A stretch of DNA of 64,000 nt from Sphingomonas sp. IBVSS2 (lineage in GTDB: Bacteria; Pseudomonadota; Alphaproteobacteria; Sphingomonadales; Sphingomonadaceae), in the NCBI RefSeq assembly GCF_002127225.1, contig NZ_NFUR01000001.1:683592-747591 (forward strand), in the 5' to 3' direction. Of this stretch, positions 7,610 to 14,829 are shown one piece after another. Under the pieces are notes generated by a model. It was given only the letters and a program-made list of their open reading frames with translations. It made no database searches and was not told the DNA's origin. The translations under genes and the position numbers were made by a program. How positions within the stretch are numbered: the stretch's first letter is position 1; each line of letters begins with the position of its first letter.

Positions 7610-8842
7610 TCAGCGCGGCGCCCGATCGCCCTCCCGCTCGATGTTCGGCAGCAGCGCGGTGAGGAGGCCGATCGCCGGCAGGAAGGCGCAGATCTGGTAC
7701 ACCGTCTCGATGCTGGTCGTGTCGGCGAGCCATCCCAGCGCCGCGGCGCCGAGGCCGCCCATGCCGAAGGAAAAGCCGAAGAACAGGCCCGAGATCATGC
7801 CGACCTTGCCCGGCACCAGCTCCTGCGCGAAGACCACGATCGCCGGGAAGGCGGAGGCCAGGATCAGGCCGATCGGCAGCACCAGCACGCCGGTCCAGAA
7901 CAGGCTGACATAGGGCAGCAGCAGCGTGAAGGGCAGGGCGCCGAGGATCGAGAACCAGATCACATATTTGCGCCCGAACCGATCCCCCAGCGGCCCGCCC
8001 GCGATCGTGCCGACCGCCACTGCCGCCAGGAAGGCGAACAGATAGAGCTGGGCGCTCTGCACCGACACCTGGAAGCGATGGATCAGGTAGAAGGTGAAAT
8101 AGCTCGTGAGGCTGGCGAGATAGACATATTTGGAGAAGATCAGCGCGAGCAGGATCAGGATGCCGCGCGCCGCATGCCCCTTGGGAAGCAGGTCGGCCGT
8201 GGATGCGCGGCGCCCCGCCTGCAGCCGCGCTAGCCCGTGATGGCGATACCAGGCGGCGACGTTCCACAGGACGGCGCCCGAAAGCAGTGCCAGCAGCGCG
8301 AAGAAGGCGAGGCTCGACTGGCCCCAGCGCACCACCACCAGCGCGGCGGCGAGCGGGCCCAGCGCCTGGCCGGCATTGCCGCCGACCTGGAACAGGGACT
8401 GGGAAAGGCCGTGGCGCTGGCCGGCCGCCATGCGCGCCACGCGGGAAGATTCGGGATGGAAGACCGAGGAGCCGATGCCGAGCAGCGCCGCGCCCGCCAG
8501 CACCATGCCATAGCTGTGCGCGACCGACAGGATCGCCAGCCCCGCCAGCGAGAAGAGCGTGCCGCCCGGAAGCGCCAGCGGCGTGGGCCGCTTGTCCGCG
8601 TACAACCCGATCAGCGGCTGCAGGATCGAGGCGGTGATCTGATAGGCGAGCGTCACCAGGCCGATCTGGCCGAAGCTCAGCCCCAGATCGGTCTTGAGAT
8701 TGGGATAGATCGCCGGAAGCAGCGACTGCATCATGTCGTTCAGCAAGTGGCAGAAGCTGATCGCGACGATCACGCCGAACACCGTGCCGTTCATCTCTGC
8801 CTGCGGGGCGTCCATCGTCGCTGCACGGGTGTCGCTCATCAT
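7610..8842 (-). CDS. MFS transporter, fosmidomycin-resistance (Fsr) type
   Basis: The 410-residue major-facilitator protein has about 12 membrane segments. The loop after segment 2 reads LYADKRPTPLALPGG, and the sequence around CHLLNDMMQSLLPAIYP is typical of the Fsr subgroup, which in E. coli exports fosmidomycin and other compounds. AAGGAGCG precedes a double ATG at 8842/8839. The gene is divergent from an AraC-type regulator 70 bases away, suggesting local control by that regulator and perhaps an inducing compound. The actual substrate cannot be read from the sequence. Confidence 0.88.
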   Translation of the reverse strand: MMSDTRAATMDAPQAEMNGTVFGVIVAISFCHLLNDMMQSLLPAIYPNLKTDLGLSFGQIGLVTLAYQITASILQPLIGLYADKRPTPLALPGGTLFSLAGLAILSVAHSYGMVLAGAALLGIGSSVFHPESSRVARMAAGQRHGLSQSLFQVGGNAGQALGPLAAALVVVRWGQSSLAFFALLALLSGAVLWNVAAWYRHHGLARLQAGRRASTADLLPKGHAARGILILLALIFSKYVYLASLTSYFTFYLIHRFQVSVQSAQLYLFAFLAAVAVGTIAGGPLGDRFGRKYVIWFSILGALPFTLLLPYVSLFWTGVLVLPIGLILASAFPAIVVFAQELVPGKVGMISGLFFGFSFGMGGLGAAALGWLADTTSIETVYQICAFLPAIGLLTALLPNIEREGDRAPR

Positions 8843-8916
8843 TCGCTCCTTGTCGGCGCGGCACTAGCCGTCCAGAAAGCGTCCCGCTTCGCCAGATGGG
8901 ATAAATTATTTTGATA

Positions 8917-9690
8917 ATGGGACAGTCGCATCATCGTGCGCCCGACGATTATGAGGACGTGCCGCGCCCCGTGGTCGGCATCGGCAACGATTATCCGCCT
9001 TCGTTCGAACTGGCCGAGCACCGGCATCGCCGGGCCCAGTTCCTCTACGCGGCGAGCGGCGTGGTCGCGGTCAGCACGCCCGAAGGCGCATGGGTGGCGC
9101 CGCCCGAGCGCGCGGTATGGATACCGGCCGGAACGCCCCATGCGGTGCGCATGGTCGGCGCCGTCCAGACCCGCAGCGTGCTGATCGAGGCAGGCGCCTG
9201 CCCGGCGCTGGGCGGAGCGTGCCGGGTCGTGGCGGTCTCGCCGCTGCTGCGCCAGCTGCTGGTCTGCGCGGCGGAAGTGCCGGTCGAATATGACGAAGCC
9301 GGGCGCGACGGGCTGGTGATGCAATTGCTCGTGGCGGAGATCGATCGGGCGCCGATCATCCCCATCCTCGTGCCGTTCCCGCGCCAGGTCGCACTGGCGG
9401 CGCGATGCCATGCCTTTCTCGAGGCGCCGCGCGCGCGCGCCACGATCGACGAATGGGCGGATGCGCTGGCGATGAACCGTCGCCGCTTCACGCGGCTCTT
9501 TCGCCGCGAGACGGGCATGAGCTTCACCGAATGGCGCCAGCAGGCTTGTCTCTCGGTCGCATTGCCCCGGCTCGCTGCCGGAGAACCGGTCACCGCGGTC
9601 GCGCTGGATCTCGGCTATGAAAGCCCCGCCAATTTCTCGACCATGTTCAAGCGCGTGCTGGGGGCGCCGCCGAGCCGCTATCGACAGTGA
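8917..9690 (+). CDS. AraC family transcriptional regulator
   Basis: From the ATG at 8917 the product has 257 residues. The N-terminal half is a cupin-like sensor (AEHRHRRAQFLYAASG, then WVAPPERAVWIPAGTPHAV). The C-terminal 95 residues are the double helix-turn-helix DNA-binding domain, with the second motif AVALDLGYESPANFSTMFKR. Cupin-AraC proteins of this shape often control a neighbouring exporter, and here the divergent Fsr-type gene is the obvious target. The short intergenic region is AT-rich (gataaattattttgata), unlike the surrounding DNA, so promoters and operators probably lie there. A TTG at 8911 is an alternative, less likely start. Confidence 0.9.
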   Translation: MGQSHHRAPDDYEDVPRPVVGIGNDYPPSFELAEHRHRRAQFLYAASGVVAVSTPEGAWVAPPERAVWIPAGTPHAVRMVGAVQTRSVLIEAGACPALGGACRVVAVSPLLRQLLVCAAEVPVEYDEAGRDGLVMQLLVAEIDRAPIIPILVPFPRQVALAARCHAFLEAPRARATIDEWADALAMNRRRFTRLFRRETGMSFTEWRQQACLSVALPRLAAGEPVTAVALDLGYESPANFSTMFKRVLGAPPSRYRQ

Positions 9691-9781
9691 GGTGCCCGCC
9701 GTCGTGGCGCGTCCGCGCAAGGGACTGGCGCGCCGGGCGCGCGCGGCTATGAAATTGACGAGGAGCCTGGGAGGAAGCGCG

Positions 9782-10876
9782 ATGTGGACGAGACGATCGG
9801 TTGCGGGCGCGCTGGCCGCCACGCTGGGGGCGCCCGCGCTGGCGCGCGGGGCGGGGCGGAACAGGCTGTTCTTCGACTCGCTCAGCTTCCTTCCCGCGGA
9901 TCTGGGCCAGATCGCCGCCGCCGGACTGGGCGGGATGATCGCCGATGTCTCCGATCTGATCGCCACCCGCGATGCGGACGGCGTTCCGCGCTACAGCCGC
10001 AACTTCGCGGCCAATGATCCCGCGATCGACAAGGCCGTCGAGCGGTTGCGGAGCACGCCGTTCGCCTATCTCGCCCGGAAGGGCAGCGAGATCGGGACGC
10101 GGCCCGGCTGCGCGGTGTTCCTGCAGTTCCAGTCGACCGAGATGATCGATCGCGATCTCTCGCGGATCGCCCATTTCCACGAAAAGGGCCTGCGGGTCCT
10201 GCAATTCACCCATCACAACAATACCCTGTTCGCCGGGGGCGCGCTGGAGACACAGCAGACCGGCCTGACGCCGCTCGGCATCGAAGGACTGGCCGAGATG
10301 AACCGGCTGCGGATAGTGCCGGACGTGTCGCACGGCTCGGTCGCGACCATGATCGAGGCGGCGACGCGGTCGAAGACGCCGATAGCGCTGAGCCATGGTG
10401 CCGCGCGGGCGATCGTCGATCATCCGCGTTGCGCCCCGGACGAAGCGATCCGTGCGATCGCCGAGCGCGGCGGCGTGATGGGGATCTTCATGATGAGCTT
10501 CTGGCTCACGCGCCGGAATCCGCCCACGGTCGCCGACTATGTGGCCCAGATCCGCCACGTCGTGAAAGTGGGCGGCCTGGAAGCGGTCGGCATCGCCAAT
10601 GACTTTCCGATGGCCGGCCAACCCAATCTGATCAAGCTCGGGAACGACAATGGCAAGGGCGTGCAGGAATATCTCGACTGGTGGATCGCCCTGCGGCGCC
10701 AGGGCGTGCCGGGATTCGAATGGACGCCCGAGCACGTCGTCATTCCGGAGCTGAACCGGATCGACCGCATGGCTCGGATTTCGCAGGCACTCGACCAGGC
10801 CGGCTTTCGCCCGCGCGAGGTCGACAAGATCATGGGCGCGAACTGGAAACGGCTTCTGACCGACGTGCTCGGATAG
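9782..10876 (+). CDS. M19 membrane-dipeptidase-like protein with degenerate metal site
   Basis: The ATG at 9782 follows GGAGGAAG and gives a 364-residue protein with an export signal (RRSVAGALAATLGAPALARG). The fold matches the peptidase M19 (renal dipeptidase) family: GLTPLGIEGLAEMNRL, then DVSHGS with H184 and ALSHGA with H205, two of the family's zinc ligands. The other ligands appear lost. The usual DGHND near the N-terminus reads DSLSF at residues 32-36, and the metal-bridging glutamate of the IEGG-type motif reads FQS at 116-118. It may therefore be a non-catalytic or altered M19 homologue. It stands alone between the regulator and a small membrane protein. Confidence 0.85.
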   Translation: MWTRRSVAGALAATLGAPALARGAGRNRLFFDSLSFLPADLGQIAAAGLGGMIADVSDLIATRDADGVPRYSRNFAANDPAIDKAVERLRSTPFAYLARKGSEIGTRPGCAVFLQFQSTEMIDRDLSRIAHFHEKGLRVLQFTHHNNTLFAGGALETQQTGLTPLGIEGLAEMNRLRIVPDVSHGSVATMIEAATRSKTPIALSHGAARAIVDHPRCAPDEAIRAIAERGGVMGIFMMSFWLTRRNPPTVADYVAQIRHVVKVGGLEAVGIANDFPMAGQPNLIKLGNDNGKGVQEYLDWWIALRRQGVPGFEWTPEHVVIPELNRIDRMARISQALDQAGFRPREVDKIMGANWKRLLTDVLG

Positions 10877-10963
10877 ATGCATGGCCCCGACTGGCTGCTT
10901 CTGCCCGGAATTCCGCCTTCGCCTTTCATTGCGGACCTTCGATAGCGCTGGCATCAAGCTGGC

Positions 10964-11227
10964 ATGCGTCGCTCCTTCCTCATTCTCGCCGGCCTGTTCT
11001 GGACGCTGCTGCTCGCCATGGCCCTCTTCGCCTGGTGGCGGAACGGCGCGTTCCATCCCGACCTATATTATCTTCTCGGCATTCCGGTCGGCATGGCTGC
11101 GATCACCATGTTCGTCGGCCGGTTCGCGACGAGATCCCATGCCGGCACCGGGCTTCTGGTCGCGGCTACCGGGCTGGCGGTTTTCGCCACGCTCCTGTGG
11201 GGCGGTGTCTGGGGCGCCGATGTCTAG
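10964..11227 (+). CDS. small hypothetical membrane protein
   Basis: This 87-residue product is not recognised. Three hydrophobic segments can be seen, at about residues 5-24, 35-51 and 60-82, joined by short charged loops (WWRNGAFHPD and RFATRSHAG), so a small inner-membrane protein is likely. Codon third positions are GC-rich as in real genes here, which supports coding. It lies 87 bases after the M19-like gene and converges on the methyltransferase-like gene. No function is proposed. Confidence 0.6.
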   Translation: MRRSFLILAGLFWTLLLAMALFAWWRNGAFHPDLYYLLGIPVGMAAITMFVGRFATRSHAGTGLLVAATGLAVFATLLWGGVWGADV

Positions 11228-11327
11228 GTAGCGAATTGCGCGGTCGCCCGCATATCGCCATGCGACGCCGGCCGCACCGCGCGGACTTCCCGGCGGCGGT
11301 GACGGTCCGGCGCGCGGAGGCATCCTG

Positions 11328-12107
11328 TCATCCCGGTTTGCGGAAACGCAGGACGAACTGATCGGTCTTGCCGCGTATCGAAGGATCGAAGACGTTCGCC
11401 GAATGGGGATCCGCCGGATTCCGCAGGGCCTTGGATTCGCCGTCGAGGACGAACCCCGCCTTGGTCACTTCGCTCTTGACCAGCGCCTCGTCGATCCGAT
11501 GCATCTTGGCCATCCCGGCGTCATCCAGGCCAGGCGCGCCGGCGTGATCGAGGATGACGTAGAGGCCGCCGGGCTTGAGTGCGTCGAAGACCTGCTTGTT
11601 CAGCATCGATGTGCCCGCGGCGCCCAGCCAGATATGGACATCGTGATAATTCTGCGACGTCCATACCAGATCGGCCTTTTGGGGTAGATCGAACGGCCGG
11701 TCGCTGGCGACGATTTCATGGACATTGCCGCGGCCGGGCTCGCCCGACACGGGTGGCGGGAGCGGGCGGCCCTTGGCCCTGTCGAGCAGTATCTGGGGGG
11801 TTACGGCATAGACCGTCCCACCCGCGCCGGCAGCGAGGCTGAACAGCCTGGTGAAATACCCCTTGCCCGGCAGGAAATCGACGATCGTCTCGCCTCCGCG
11901 CACCTTGGCGAAGGCGAGCATCTCGGCCGGCCTGCGGTCCGGATCGCGCGCCTTGTCGGTATCGGGTCGGCCCGCATCCGCAAGGATGGCCTGCCATGAA
12001 ATCTGCGCCACGACGGCACAGGGAGCGAATAGGGCCATGAGCGCTGCAGTTGCCAGCAGGGCATGCGGCCGTCGGCCGACGGGAAGAATCACGGCGAGTC
12101 CTTTCAT
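11328..12107 (-). CDS. exported methyltransferase-like protein (COG4798 type)
   Basis: The 259-residue protein has a probable signal peptide (about residues 1-35: LLATAALMALFAPCAVVAQ). It is followed by a Rossmann-fold methyltransferase-like domain: VDFLPGKGYFTRLFSLAAG as motif I near residue 77, a predicted VWTSQNYHDVHIW strand, and GGLYVILDHAGAPG. Proteins of this kind are annotated as predicted methyltransferases, but export is odd because S-adenosylmethionine is cytoplasmic, so the activity is uncertain. It is divergent from the LytS-like kinase gene 128 bases away. It could be a target of that system, but the sequence gives no direct evidence. Confidence 0.8.
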   Translation of the reverse strand: MKGLAVILPVGRRPHALLATAALMALFAPCAVVAQISWQAILADAGRPDTDKARDPDRRPAEMLAFAKVRGGETIVDFLPGKGYFTRLFSLAAGAGGTVYAVTPQILLDRAKGRPLPPPVSGEPGRGNVHEIVASDRPFDLPQKADLVWTSQNYHDVHIWLGAAGTSMLNKQVFDALKPGGLYVILDHAGAPGLDDAGMAKMHRIDEALVKSEVTKAGFVLDGESKALRNPADPHSANVFDPSIRGKTDQFVLRFRKPG

Positions 12108-12235
12108 CTGGTTCCATCCCGAAGAGAGCCTGACGGAGCGCCTGGCGCCCCTGGGTTTCGATGAACGCCCGACAGGCTTCGATCAGCGACACGGCACCCG
12201 CTTCTACGGTTGCCGCCCCGGCGCTATGATCCATC

Positions 12236-13420
12236 ATGCCCGAGGAACCTGCAGCGGACCCGTACGACGAACCAGATCTCTCGCCACGGGTCGCCTTGTT
12301 GTCGATTGCCGGTTTCTGGTTGTTCTATTGCGCCATCGTCACGGCGCGTTCGGCGGTCATCGGGCAGGCCGGCCAGCTCGATATACTGGCCAGGCGCCTG
12401 GCGATCATGCTCTTCAGCATGGGGCTCACCTGCCTGCTCTATCTGATATTGCGCAGGATTCCGACGAGTTCCCTGCGGCGCGGCATGATCGCGGCGGGAT
12501 TGCTGGCGGCACCTGCGGCGCTCGCCTTTTCTTCCGTCAGCTGGCTGGTGTTCGACGTCCTGAAATCCCCCTGGGCAACGACCGCGGCCGCTACGGGCAA
12601 CCCGCCCTCCGGCGCGCAGCGATCGGGGCGGATGATGGTGCAGGTGGGGGGGACGAACGCCGACGACGCCGATATGGCCGTGATCAAGATGATCGCGGAC
12701 AGCGCGGTCAACAGCTATTTCTTCTTCGTCGGCTGGGCGGCGCTGTATTTTGCGCTTCGCTATGCCGCGGAAGTCGGCGCGTTGGAGCGAAAGAACGCCG
12801 CGTTCCGCGCCGCGGCGCAAGCCGCCGAGCTGCGGGCGCTGCGATATCAGGTCAACCCGCACTTCCTGTTCAACACGCTCAATTCGCTGTCCACCCTGGT
12901 CATGGCCGGGAGGCGCCCGGCCGCCGAACGGATGATCATCAATCTCTCGAGCTTCTTCCGGGCCAGTCTGGTCGGAGACCCGAGCGAGGATATGCTGCTG
13001 ACCGAAGAGATCCGGCTGCAGCGCCTGTATCTCGAGATCGAGCAGGTCCGATTCCCCGACCGGCTGCGTCTCGCCATCGAGCTGCCGGACGATCTGCGCG
13101 ATGCCCTCGTCCCCGGACTGATCCTGCAGCCGCTGATCGAGAATGCGGTGAAATACGGCGTGTCGCGATCGCGCCGCCCGGTTACGATCGGCATCCGTGC
13201 GAGCGCGCAGCAGGGCCTCCTGCTCCTGACGGTGCAGGACGATGGCGAGCCGGGAGCCGCCGGCAAGGCGGCCGAGGGAGGGACTGGACTGGGCTTGCGC
13301 AACGTCGCCGATCGCATCGCCGCGCGGTTCGGCGACAGGGGCCATTGCCGCGTGCGCCCGTTCGACCCCGATGGCTTCCGTGTCGATCTCGCAATGCCGC
13401 TGACCTTCGATGAACCTTGA
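12236..13420 (+). CDS. LytS/YehU-family sensor histidine kinase
   Basis: The 394-residue membrane kinase has four hydrophobic segments, with pairs around residues 20-75 and 83-110 and another at 155-180. The His_kinase domain reads LRALRYQVNPHFLFNTLNSL with H209 as the predicted phosphorylation site. The ATPase domain follows, with the N-box LIENAVKYG and the G-box TGLGLRNVADRI. It overlaps the LytTR response-regulator gene by 11 bases, so the two form a cognate pair. The signal sensed is unknown; the N-terminal part has no recognised ligand domain and is mainly transmembrane. Confidence 0.92.
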   Translation: MPEEPAADPYDEPDLSPRVALLSIAGFWLFYCAIVTARSAVIGQAGQLDILARRLAIMLFSMGLTCLLYLILRRIPTSSLRRGMIAAGLLAAPAALAFSSVSWLVFDVLKSPWATTAAATGNPPSGAQRSGRMMVQVGGTNADDADMAVIKMIADSAVNSYFFFVGWAALYFALRYAAEVGALERKNAAFRAAAQAAELRALRYQVNPHFLFNTLNSLSTLVMAGRRPAAERMIINLSSFFRASLVGDPSEDMLLTEEIRLQRLYLEIEQVRFPDRLRLAIELPDDLRDALVPGLILQPLIENAVKYGVSRSRRPVTIGIRASAQQGLLLLTVQDDGEPGAAGKAAEGGTGLGLRNVADRIAARFGDRGHCRVRPFDPDGFRVDLAMPLTFDEP

Positions 13421-14150
13421 GCCGACCCTGCGAACGCTGATCGTGGACGACGAGCCGCTCGCGATCGAGCGACTGGTCATGCTTTGCGCGCACATTCCCA
13501 ATCTCTCGCTGGCCGGGACCGCATCCGATGGGGAGGTCGCGCTGCGGCTGGCAAAGTCGCTGTCGCCCGACCTCGTGCTTCTCGACATCGCCATGCCGGA
13601 AGTGGACGGCATGGATGTGGCGAAGGCGCTCTGCGCCGCAGAGCGGCCGCCCGTCATCGTCTTCTGCACGGCCTTTGACGGCTTTGCCCTGGCGGCATTC
13701 GATGTTGCCGCAGTCGACTATCTGCTGAAGCCGGTAACCTCCGAGGGGCTGGTGCGGGCAGTTGCGCGCGCGCGCCGGCGGATCGCCGGCCCGGAGCGCC
13801 AGTCCATCGCCCAGTCCGATCGGATCGAGGAATTCTGGGTTCCCCATCGCTCGGAAATGGTGCGCATCGCGGCCATGGACGTCGAGCGGATCGATGCGAT
13901 GCGCGACTATATGTCCCTGCAGGTCGGGTCGCGCAGCTTCCTGCTGCACCGGACCCTCGGCGACCTCGAGCGCCGACTCGACCCGGCCAGGTTCATTCGG
14001 GTGCACCGCTCGACGATCGTCCGGCGGGATTTCATCGCCAGGCTGCGCCATGACGGGCTCGGTATCTGGTACGCGATGCTGGCCGATGGCGCCGAGGTCC
14101 GGGTCGGCCGCTCCTATCTGGCAGCGGTGAAGGCCCTGGCCGGCCGGTGA
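13410..14150 (+). CDS. LytTR-family response regulator
   Basis: The 246-residue regulator has a receiver domain at residues 6-125 (IVDDEP acidic pocket, predicted phosphoacceptor D59 in LLDIAMPEVDG, and LLKPVTSEG with the conserved lysine). A LytTR DNA-binding domain follows from about residue 145, with HRTLGDLERRL and FIRVHRSTIVRRDFI. It is the partner of the overlapping LytS-like kinase. LytTR proteins bind direct repeats upstream of targets that often concern cell surface or signalling. Its targets here are unknown; the divergent exported methyltransferase-like gene is the nearest candidate. Confidence 0.93.
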   Translation: MNLEPTLRTLIVDDEPLAIERLVMLCAHIPNLSLAGTASDGEVALRLAKSLSPDLVLLDIAMPEVDGMDVAKALCAAERPPVIVFCTAFDGFALAAFDVAAVDYLLKPVTSEGLVRAVARARRRIAGPERQSIAQSDRIEEFWVPHRSEMVRIAAMDVERIDAMRDYMSLQVGSRSFLLHRTLGDLERRLDPARFIRVHRSTIVRRDFIARLRHDGLGIWYAMLADGAEVRVGRSYLAAVKALAGR

Positions 14151-14193
14151 GCCCGCCAGAGCCTTCGACGGCGCCGGAGTCCGTGTGGAGCCG

Positions 14194-14544
14194 TCATCGC
14201 GTGCGGCTGTCCATGCCGGCCGATGCGAGGCGATCTTCATGCGCGCGGGAAGCCAATGCCACGATCCTGACGTCCGCTTCGTGCACCGCGGCGGCGCGGC
14301 AGCGCGCGCTTTCGGCCGATGGCAATATGCCGATGCGCGGATAGTCGCTGCAAACACGCTCCGCTGCCCGGCGCACCCGCGCGCGCGCCGTCCTGACGCC
14401 GGTATCGGTCGCAAGGTCGAGATCGCGCGTGGAGACCAGGACCTTGCCGGTTCCGCGCATGCCGGTGCCGGCCGTGGTCGCATGGGCGAAACTGGACGAG
14501 CCCAGAAGGGCGAGAGACAACAGTCCCAAATGTACGATACGCAT
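14194..14544 (-). CDS. UrcA family protein
   Basis: The 116-residue exported protein has a signal peptide MRIVHLGLLSLALLGSSSFAHA, then the UrcA pattern: V-S-TRDLDLATDTGVRTARARVRRAAERVC, a short spacer, and a second cysteine in ARCRAAA. The two cysteines probably form a disulphide in the periplasm. UrcA proteins are short, of unknown function and mainly found in Sphingomonadales and Caulobacterales, which helps place the organism. The ATG at 14544 was chosen because the signal peptide begins there; the open frame continues upstream without coding character. It converges on the LytTR regulator. Confidence 0.85.
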   Translation of the reverse strand: MRIVHLGLLSLALLGSSSFAHATTAGTGMRGTGKVLVSTRDLDLATDTGVRTARARVRRAAERVCSDYPRIGILPSAESARCRAAAVHEADVRIVALASRAHEDRLASAGMDSRTR

Positions 14545-14771
14545 CAGACTATTCCCATGTTGTTCCGTTCGATCGCGCACTCCGGAGGAGGGCGATGGCC
14601 GAGGGATATTCGATGGGGCCGGTGAAGCGTCGCGCTGTTCGATCAACCGGGGGGCTGCTTCTATCAATCGCCGCCGCGGGCGATGAACGACAGACGGGGT
14701 TCGACGAGCGGCCCGGTGCGTCCGCCTGGCGAAGCTTCGGCGGTGAAGGACCCAGGCCGTTTCGCAAGCAG

Positions 14772-14799
14772 TTGATTGCCGCGGAATATGTGACATAAT
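14772..14799 (+). promoter_or_regulatory. candidate sigma-70 promoter for the beta-propeller gene
   Basis: In an otherwise GC-rich, gene-free stretch of 285 bases (14545-14829) there is a local AT-rich patch. It contains TTGATT (14772-14777) and CATAAT (14794-14799) separated by 16 bases, about 30 bases before the ATG at 14830. This fits a -35/-10 pair. The rest of the stretch holds nothing recognisable except a weak reading frame that I rejected. Confidence 0.4.
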
Positions 14800-14829
14800 A
14801 ACATTACATACTCGTCAGGGAGAGTCTGT

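Noticed and set aside
14595..14798. A 67-residue frame with GGAGGAGG before its ATG in the intergenic gap.
   Set aside because: The ribosome-site match is good, but codon third positions are not GC-rich and the peptide has no signal, motif or known relative. Listed only as a remote possibility.
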